Shown: one piece after another, positions 51,701 to 58,992 of the stretch
Numbering within the stretch: position 1 is the stretch's first letter
How the letters are laid out: the number at the start of each line of letters is the position of its first letter
Assembly (NCBI GenBank): GCA_025765615.1
Contig: JAIVFJ010000001.1
Span: forward strand, 868,001 to 932,000
Direction of reading: 5' to 3'
From: Zopfochytrium polystomum
Lineage: Eukaryota; Chytridiomycota; Chytridiomycetes; Chytridiales; Chytridiaceae
DNA length: 64,000 bases
Notes under the pieces: model-generated
Told to the model about the DNA's origin: nothing
Databases searched by the model: none
What the model saw: the letters and a program-made list of their open reading frames with translations, nothing else
Position numbers and translations under genes: made by a program

Positions 51701-52153
51701 GAGGCGAGGATTGTGTTAGGGCTTCGTGCGGTCCACGGTTTTTTTCTTTTCGTCCTTTCTTCTCTTTGTCTTCCAGCCTGGAAGAGCCGGAAAAATCAAT
51801 CTTAATCTCCCCAGAGATTCGTGGGTCAGCGCCGAGTTTCCGGGCGCAGTCAGCGACTTCCCCACGCTTTTTGATCGCCGCCAACTGCGTGCGCGCCAGC
51901 TGCGAGTCTATCTTGTGCAATAGCGCCACGGCCAGCAGCCGCAGAACCAGGGTTGGGATGGAATGAAAGGCTGTCATTTTGGACAACATTTTGGAGAGAG
52001 GCTTCCGACAGGCACCTCACTGAAAGGGCCATTCATTTGTCCACCAAAAAATCAACGCAACGCTGCGCAGAACGTCCTTCCCAAACCCCACCGAAACCCA
52101 ACCCAACCAGCAACCCAACAATGGAACCAGACTGTTGAGGGCGATCTAGGCGC

Positions 52154-52260
52154 CCTGCACAGTGATTGGGGATGAAGAAGTTCCCGTGTATTGTAAGGAT
52201 ATGCTTGGGAAGGTGCAACATGATCAAGGCAAACCTGCACAGTGATTGGGGATGAAGAAG
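52154..52260. repeat. Direct repeat, 27 bp, period 80
   Basis: Identical 27-bp units at 52154-52180 and 52234-52260, both ending GGGGATGAAGAAG. They lie in a stretch (about 52136-52380) that is absent from the matching place in the Y1 half, so it is an insertion. Confidence 0.8.
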
Positions 52261-52413
52261 CTCTCATGATCACTGACCATAAAAAAAAGAACTACTAAAA
52301 AGGACGTAGGAGAATAGGAAGAAAAAAGGGAGAAGTGAAGAAAATCGGCAAAAGAAAGGGCTTGTGCATTATTTCTTCTCAACACAGACGATCTCCACAA
52401 CCTTTGCACTCAA

Positions 52414-52660
52414 ATAACCACCCCACTCGCCGACCCCGCCGTCGCCGCCTTCTCCACCACCGGCCCTAACTTCCGCGACCGCCGCCGCCTCTTGTCTCCG
52501 CAACCACCGCCTCCCCCAGCACGTCTACGCCGAGTGTCCGCCGCCAACGTCGCCGGCACTTTCCGAGACCTTGACCACCACAAGTGGATATTCCGAGGTC
52601 GGCAAACCCACGAAGCCGCCGGTCCTGTTTGGCGCGCTTGCAGGAAGCTTTGTGCGCTGA
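52414..52660 (+). pseudogene. Family Y copy Y2, decayed
   Basis: Corresponds to Y1 in opposite orientation: TPLADPAVAAFSTTGPNFRD (Y1: TPLAVPTVAALSTTSPYFRD), then after a shift SETLTTTSGYSEVGKP and KPPVLFGALAGSFVR followed by TGA. The start codon is replaced by ATA and one frameshift separates the halves. Confidence 0.7.
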
Positions 52661-53463
52661 TGGTGCCGGAGAAGCCGTCGAGGATCGCAACGACGAGAAC
52701 GGCAACATTCAAGCGACTTGGGACGTCAGCCAGGGCAAGCAAAGACTCGGCCGAAAATATCAAAAACAAGATTCGGAATCAGCAGATTTTTGGACCTACT
52801 CTTCCAGGTTTACTCGCAGAAGACCAGCGAGCAGCGATTGAGCCCTATCGTTCCCCATTTCTGTTTTAGCTCTTCAGCCTTCCATCATAATGTATTTCTG
52901 TCTTATGGCTGCATAGAATATATTTTTGGGTTGGTCTTCCCTAGACCTTGCTCTCACCCACCGCCCAACGCGGATATGGTTGACAGAGTGGGAATGGAAC
53001 CAACAGGAAAAGGGAGCGACCCACATACCACGTCACCTTAGCGAGCTCGAATCACGTCAATCTGTCCCTGTGCGGAACAAAGGAGGCCCGCTTCCTGAGT
53101 AGTCATGAGATGTCCGGGTTTTACTGAATCACACAGTCCAATATTGGAGGATGAGGATAAGGGCACAAGACCATAGTCGAGAAACAAGAGAAAACATAAA
53201 GAAAAAAACGAGTACGAGGCAACGATGCTGCGAGGTTTCAGGATCACCATGAAGATAGGGAAGGGAAAAAAAAGAAGCGATCACGAGCGAATCCGGGACA
53301 GCCTTCGCCGAAACTCGCTCTCAAATTCCGAAAAACAAAAATGGCACCGCCGTCAACCGAAGAACAGCGCAAAGGCCGCAGGGTTTGGGATATAGGTGTC
53401 CACCCGTGGGAAGCTGCTTCGTTGAGCAGCTCCGGTTTTTGGAATCACGCTCATCGAATCCCT

Positions 53464-53712
53464 TTACATCGGCGACCCCATGCGGTGCGAGCCGTACATG
53501 ATGACATGGGCGCGCTTGACCTTGGCCGGCTGAACGAGCTTTGCAACGGTGGCCGGGTTGGTGGAGCGGACGGCAGACTGCGAAGCTGGGCTTTGGGCCG
53601 TCGACGGCGTGGTTCCGGTGTCGAATTTTGTGTAGGCGAAACCGGAGAAGGGTGAGGTGCGCGGCTTGGCGCGAACGGAGACGGTGGGAGTTCCTAGCAT
53701 GATGGACGACAT
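53464..53712 (-). CDS. Family X small protein, copy X3 (diverged)
   Basis: 82 residues on the minus strand. The N-terminus MSSIMLGTPTVSV lacks about 20 residues of X1. The middle reads KPRTSPFSGFAYTKFDTG and the C-terminus AKVKRAHVIMYGSHRMGSPM is nearly unchanged. The TATA box lies about 100 bp upstream. Conservation of the middle block and the C-terminus across a much-changed gene marks them as the functional parts. Confidence 0.65.
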   Translation of the reverse strand: MSSIMLGTPTVSVRAKPRTSPFSGFAYTKFDTGTTPSTAQSPASQSAVRSTNPATVAKLVQPAKVKRAHVIMYGSHRMGSPM

Positions 53713-53810
53713 TTGCTCTTTTTTTACTGGATTGTGGGAGGATGAGACCAGTTTTGCAGGGAGATGTGAGCGATGAAGGGAGGGATGTTAGTGTGCGGCA
53801 AGCTCATGGA

Positions 53811-53818
53811 TTTATATA
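53811..53818 (-). promoter_or_regulatory. TATA box of X3
   Basis: TATATAAA on the minus strand, about 100 bp before the X3 ATG. Confidence 0.55.
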
Positions 53819-54662
53819 TCCACGCGATGAACGGAGTTTGGGAGCTTTGACGCAGTGTCCCCACGAAAAACAAACCGTTTTTGGCTAGATCATCAAATTA
53901 GTATAAGGCATGGACGCAATCAGCTGGAGATTCGTGGGGATAGCGGGAAAGCCGTTTCCGACCCAGACGGAGCTTGGGCAGATTGAGCGAAAGCACAACA
54001 AGCACACGACAGAGATGCAGGCAGAGTGGCCTCGAGGCTCAGTGTGTACTCAAAAAATTGCATTGATCTACATTTACTTCTAGAGTTTATCCGAATGCTC
54101 AGCGCCGGAAGGATCCCATGCTCTTCCATGGCTGCCGTGACCTGCCTTCTATGTTTTGATTCGTTTCAATTGGGTCGCGGGTCTGGCTTTCCCTTAATAG
54201 CGCTCTGTGAAAGGTCAGTGGAATTGCGGTGATCATTTACTGGCACATTTGAAAGGTGGTGAGGACTCAATGAGTGTTGGCAATTCAATTTCGCAAAACG
54301 TGCTGCATCAAGCAGGAATCAAAGTTCAACATAAACACACGGATCGAACCAAAGCCCCGACAAACGAAAATGGCCTTCCGGGCTCAGTAAAAATTATCGC
54401 CACCACTGTCAGTTCCTGATACCCTTTTGCAAGTATTCGTCGCAGTGGGCATCACGTCATTGGTTAGGATTGTGGTTTGAAGTTCCATCTCAAGCCGCCC
54501 AAAGGGGCTCCAGTCACAGGCGATCCTTGGTTGTCTCCGAGGTTACGCCTTCTGGTTTTTGAACCATCAATTCTTCGTCAAAGGCCCCAAGAGCCGCGCA
54601 CCAAGGCATTAAGTCAGCTAGTTACACACAATAAATTCACTCTTTTGGAAGTCACTAGCACC

Positions 54663-54734
54663 GCAGTATTCTTATGGTGGCTCTTACGCCTCGTTGCGGC
54701 CAAGGCAACGGTGGTTCGATTCCACCATACGGCA
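54663..54734 (+). pseudogene. tRNA-His pseudogene
   Basis: Colinear with the two tRNA-His genes but with about eight substitutions: the acceptor no longer pairs (GCAGTAT with ATACGGC), the anticodon stem is CCTCG/CAAGG, and the anticodon reads GCG. It is preceded by sequence related to that before copy 1 (AAGTTCCATCTCAAGCCG near 54480 against AAGTTCCACCTCGAGCCG near 50475). Confidence 0.8.
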
Positions 54735-55262
54735 ACCTTCAGCTCGGAGCAATTAAGCTGAAGGGTATTCGGTTTCCTCATTATAATTTAGCTGCTGATA
54801 AAGCGTTTCAAGATGTGAATCCATTTTCTCGAATGCGAAAAGCTTTATTCAAGTTTACAAGTACACCGGCCAGTCAAATGATGATGATGATGTCTTGATC
54901 AGTGGTGAAACAAATAATCCAAACGCACAGCAAGTGCCTCTATCTCAGGTGGTCAATGTAGCCTTGACGGCATCCTCCACGTGCCGCTTCCAACTGTGTG
55001 GCTCACGTCCAAGGAGCTCAACCAGATCTGCCGTCTCCACATACAGCGCGCCGCGCGACGCAGCGACATCGCACTGAGCAAAGACAACGGCAACGGGTGA
55101 CCCGAGTCTTAAACCCTAACCCGCGAAAACGTCTTCGAGAAACCACGGCCGATCCTGAGGAGTCACAACTGTATTAAGCAGCGGAATGAGACGAACGCCA
55201 TCATCGATGCCGTTTGGGATAGTTCGACTCAAAATAGCTCAGCGATGAGATAAATTGAAAGA

Positions 55263-55569
55263 ATGTGGGAGCAGTCGAAAAATAACCACGGCAATTCTGA
55301 TGGTGTCGTATTGGCGATGATGGAAGATCCGGTTGTGGCGGTCGCGCCCTCGGATAGCGACTGCGACGCGGCTGGAAGCTTGGCACCGCCGGTGCCCGAG
55401 GTGCGGAGGCGGCCGAGAGACCGCACCCGGCTTTGCTTCGTCCGCCCACCGCATCGCGCAACCGCTCGCCTCACCTTTGGCCCACTTCGCGTACAAAAAG
55501 CTCGACACGGCCCCCCCTGCCGTCCCCAAAACTCGACGGCAGCCGATGCGAGGCCTCGTGACCATTTAG
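55263..55569. pseudogene. Relic of a Y(-)/X(+) unit
   Basis: On the minus strand a short piece resembles Y (ATATTGSSI, Y1 has STVTTGSSV). On the plus strand PLASPLAHFAYKKLDTAP matches the X block PRASPFARFAYTKLDTES. Both are broken, and a tRNA-His gene follows, as in the first unit. Confidence 0.45.
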
Positions 55570-55634
55570 AAAGCCTCCCTCCAAGAACCGAGTTAGTTTA
55601 TCAATGTAATTTAAGCAAGAGGAGCTCTGCTAAT

Positions 55635-55706
55635 GCAGTATTCGTATAGTGGCTAGTACGCCTCGTTGTGGCCGAGGCAACGGTGGTTCGATTCCACCAT
55701 ACTGCA
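55635..55706 (+). tRNA. tRNA-His (GTG), copy 2
   Basis: Identical to copy 1 through the mature region, including GTG anticodon and ATACTGC acceptor, and through seven bases or so downstream (TTAGGCC). Confidence 0.95.
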
Positions 55707-56226
55707 TTAGGCCTAATTTTTTGATTACTATCCTCTTGAAGCGGGGCAGGCAAGAGGCGAGTGGAGGGCTGTTGAGGTTGTTAAGTGACCAAAGGTATGA
55801 GTGATCGAGTGTTCGAGCTTTGAGGAGTTGAGCGAAGCTGGAGGCAACAAAATGTAACGAGCTTTCATCAATATATGTATTTTTACTATTTTTCAAATGG
55901 GTATGGACATAAATCGTCAAAGGGTAACTTTCCGATCTTGAGGCGCCCCGGTTCTGTTTTTTCCGTCCCCATCATCAAGACGTTGAAAAGCAGCAACAAA
56001 GTTAGATGAAGGAACCAGCGGCCGCGACTTCAAATACTCCATTGCCTACCGAGGTCGATGTTGTAAAACCAATCGAGATCCCTCAAATTATCTGCAGTCA
56101 GCCCGTAAGGCTCGGTCCGAGTGATGCCAGTAGCCGGAAAAAAAGGGAGGGCAGGAAGCACCGTTCCAACTGGGTCTTCATTGTCCGGACAGGCGGTCCA
56201 CCGCTCCAAAGGAACTCGGCATTGTT

Positions 56227-56487
56227 TGTTGACTTTTAGACTTTAGACCTTTTTTCTCTGCTCCTTTTACTCTCACGTGTTTGTCCATCTCTTCTTTCTC
56301 TTTTATGCTGATTTCCAAGTCACACACGGTGTGCGAGAATCTCCATCTCATTCTCGTGTGCAGGTTTGTGACGCAGCCCTCCTTCCTCGTTGCCATCCCC
56401 CAATGTCTCTCTCTCGTCATCCTTCCTCAATATAAGTGGGAGAATCTTCATCTCATTCTCATGTGCAGTTCCCTCCAATTCTCAACA
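56227..56487 (+). mobile_element. Solo LTR-like element, copy L2
   Basis: Starts TGTTGACTTTTAGAC and ends ATTCTCAACA, so the termini TGTTGA...TCAACA are inverted as in Ty1/copia LTRs. It is colinear with L1 in reverse orientation, including two subrepeats (GAATCTCCATCTCATTCTCG and GAATCTTCATCTCATTCTCA). No matching 5-bp duplication is visible (TTGTT left, AAAGT right), so the locus was rearranged after insertion. Confidence 0.6.
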
Positions 56488-57187
56488 AAAGTCGCTGTCT
56501 CTATCGATGGGTGCGACTGAGGAATGCGGTCGCAAAAGCACAGAAAGACAGAAAACAACAAATATATATAACAATCCACTCAACTGTAACGCCGCTGCAC
56601 GTTTCGCCTCTTGGCACCTCCGCACCGATTCCGCGGCAAGTCCAGACACGTACTGGAACCGCTTCAGGACCTCCTGAACCTCTCGGTGCAGCTTTTCGTG
56701 CTGCGCGCGTCGGTGGTTCCAGGTGTACACCATACAGAGTATGTGCTTGAATGATTAGCTTTCGTCGTTACCGCCCAACGACAAAGATCTCCCAAGAGAA
56801 CTATAATAAAAATGTGCTCACCTTATCAAACGATGCATCGCCGACATCGCGCTCCAATGTTGCCAAATCCGTCCGAGTCCGCGCGACCAAGGATCTGGCA
56901 TACTCCGCCTGCGTCCGGCTGCTTTCCCAGAAATCCTCATATCTATCACTGCTGGAGCACAGGAGTCGCAACTGGACGTCCTTGAGGTCAGCTTGACTGA
57001 AATTGCGGCGACGTCGCGACACCCTTCTCAAACCGATTCCATGTCGGGACTGGTCACCGCACTGCGCAACTCCTCCCTGTCCATCCTTGGAGCTCCCCTC
57101 AACCTCGAGCGCATCTGTCAAGCGATCCAAACATTCCTCCGAGTAGTTACAAGCTTTCGCTATCCGAATTTCGCAGGTGGAGTCCAT
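56482..57187 (-). CDS. Unknown membrane protein with coiled coil, stop codon inside the LTR end
   Basis: Exons on the minus strand (57187-56822, 56745-56482) join in phase 0 (209 residues). The sequence is charged and helical (NFSQADLKDVQLRLL, TRTDLATLERDVGDASFDK), then HILCMVYTWNHRRAQHEKLH and REVQEVLKRFQYVSGL. One hydrophobic helix follows (LSGLLYIFVVFCLSVLL) with a short tail. The last two codons, TGT TGA, are the terminal bases of LTR L2, so the present C-terminus was probably created by that insertion. The family is not recognised; the helical bundle plus C-terminal anchor is reminiscent of trafficking proteins, but this is weak. Confidence 0.5.
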
Positions 57188-57237
57188 ATTCCATTTCCTC
57201 TGGCGATCCGCGCGACGCCGCGCCGACATTCTAGCCG

Positions 57238-57639
57238 ATGTCGTCCTCCCCTCCGCCCGTATCCTCCTCATACCTGCAACCACCAGCACCCACCGCAAAA
57301 CCCGCTGGCGGCCGCTGCTTTTCCCGTCTTGTGCTCGACTGCGGCATGTCCGCCAGCTTCCACCCGCGGGACGCCGCCGCCGTCCTCGCGACCCTCTCCG
57401 ACCGCGCCTCCATCGGGTTCCTCGACGCCTCCGCCCAGAGCTGCTCCCCCTGCCCTTGCACCGTGCAGCCTCTTTGCGACTGCAGCACGCCCGGTCAGCA
57501 CTGCTCCACCGTTTGCAACCGTACCCAGTCCAAGGCGAACGGATGGACCCGTGTGCGTGGCTGCGCTGTGTGGGAGCGCTTGTTTGTCTGGCGCTGCGCG
57601 GCGTTTTTGGACCGCCGACGGTGCGGGGGGGCAGGGTAG
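57238..57639 (+). CDS. Possible Cys-rich protein
   Basis: 133-residue frame starting MSSSPPPVSSSYLQPPAPTA. Cysteines cluster in SCSPCPCTVQPLCDCS and GQHCSTVC, and the end repeats a motif (CAVWERLFVWRCAAF) found again 250 bp downstream. It starts 50 bp from the divergent minus-strand gene. No signal peptide. Plausible but not confirmed by homology, and the opposite strand also has a long open frame. Confidence 0.35.
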   Translation: MSSSPPPVSSSYLQPPAPTAKPAGGRCFSRLVLDCGMSASFHPRDAAAVLATLSDRASIGFLDASAQSCSPCPCTVQPLCDCSTPGQHCSTVCNRTQSKANGWTRVRGCAVWERLFVWRCAAFLDRRRCGGAG

Positions 57640-57880
57640 CGCGCAACAGGGAAACTCCTGATGCGTGAACGTGCTGGGTGAAATTCGGATGCACGGTGAG
57701 GGCTTGGTTTTACCATGCAGAAGTAACGTGTGCTGATTTTTTTTTTCTTTCTTTTTTTCTTGGTTGTCACCCCAGTCGCACTCGCCTAACCCGGACGACT
57801 AACAGATGGGTATCTCCTGGTAGGTGCGCTGTGTGGGAGAATTTGTTTGTGTGGCGCTGTGCGGCATTTGCGAACCGACG
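57562..57880. repeat. Direct repeat of about 56 bp
   Basis: Units at about 57562-57618 and 57824-57880 share TGCGCTGTGTGGGAG and TTGTTTGT(C/G)TGGCGCTG. Both translate in the open frame to CAVWExLFVWRCAAF. Confidence 0.7.
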
Positions 57881-57944
57881 ACAGGGTTAGGGCAGAGCGC
57901 AAACGAGAGAGCCTTGGAAAAAGCTTGTTGTGTTGAATGTGTGC

Positions 57945-58400
57945 TCACTTAAATAGCCAGATTTTGCAAACCAAATAAAGAACCTCACTTTGTTTTCTTT
58001 CAATTGCAAGCCCTACCGGATAGAAGTGATTAAAGTCAAGTGCGTTTTCCATCGAGGCAACCCCATCAAGATTCTTCCAATGGGAATCCACAGCGATTCG
58101 CTCCGCATCCAATTGTGCCGTCACACACATGATGCTCGACAACCGCCACAGCCCTGCGCATGCGCTCCAGCCAGCACGGCATCGAAGTGCGCGAGTCCTA
58201 GCTGCACGCCGTGCTGCGCGAGGCTGTCCCTCTGGGCTGCGTCGGCGCAGGCGGTGACGCATCGGTCATGTTTGGAACGTGTATGAGTTCCAACTGCCGC
58301 AGGAACAGCAGCAGCAGCAGCATCATTAGCTGCCTCCGCATCAGTCATAGGAATGCCCCTCTGAGGATTGTCCTCGAGCGGTTCGAGTCACACAACTCTA
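57945..58400 (-). pseudogene. Ankyrin-gene relic related to the 59-61.7 kb gene
   Basis: On the minus strand DAAQRDSLAQHGVQLGLAHFDAVL resembles DAAQCDQLALRCVQLGLAKHLDTVL of the intact neighbour. Adjacent frames hold WKNLDGVASMENALDF, without repeats. Probably the remnant of a tandem duplicate. Confidence 0.5.
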
Positions 58401-58992
58401 ATCGCTGACAGACTTGCAAATTGTCTGGTGGAACGCAGGCAGCCAATGATTTCAGCCTGTGCGCATCGTGGTTGGAGTTGGATTGGGAAGGAGACGGGCT
58501 AAATGCTTGTTTGGAGGCCTAATTAGTGCTTCGCAGCGCCAATGGAAGATGGGATCGTAGCTGGAAAGCTCGTTTGTGTCAGAGTTATGAAGCTGTAGGA
58601 AGCAAAGAGGGCTATTCTGAATGAAGGTGAAGACATATTTACACAGGCCAACAAGAAAGTGTATCGAGGAGTTCATGGGTAATCCTGGCCACGCAGCGCA
58701 AGGCAGCGCATGATCTCTTCGAAGAAATGTTGATCGAGCCCCAGTAGTACTCGCACCGGGCAGGCGCTTCGGGTGCGTCCATTTTGCGGGAACGCATCTT
58801 TGTGATGATGATGTGCGGCGTTTCTGGGGCCGCCGACGATGCGGACTCTTCGATCGTACGCAAAAGAGTCGCCTCAGAGGAACCAGATGAAAAAAAGGAT
58901 TTACACGGTTTCGTGATTACATTTTATTTGTAAAAGCGGCAGCCCACCACAACAAATGACGACGATAGAAGAAATCAAATCACCTCTGCGAT

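Larger units (their letters stand above)
48876..52660. repeat. Large imperfect inverted duplication: Y1(-) X1(+) tRNA-His X2(-) Y2(+)
   Basis: The two halves are read in opposite directions. Besides the genes, the Y-X spacers match (the left half 49310-49500 and the right half 51730-51910 share GCGCAGTCAGCGACTTCCCC and neighbouring sequence). The X promoters and leaders match, and so do the 3' flanks (the left half 50030-50280 and the right half 51000-51230 share GGATCCAGGGTGTCC-type sequence). The centre, about 50.65 kb, holds tRNA-His. Confidence 0.75.

Noticed and set aside
54663..54734. Functional tRNA with GCG anticodon
   Set aside because: The body is that of tRNA-His with unpaired acceptor and anticodon stems, so it is a pseudogene and not a tRNA-Arg.
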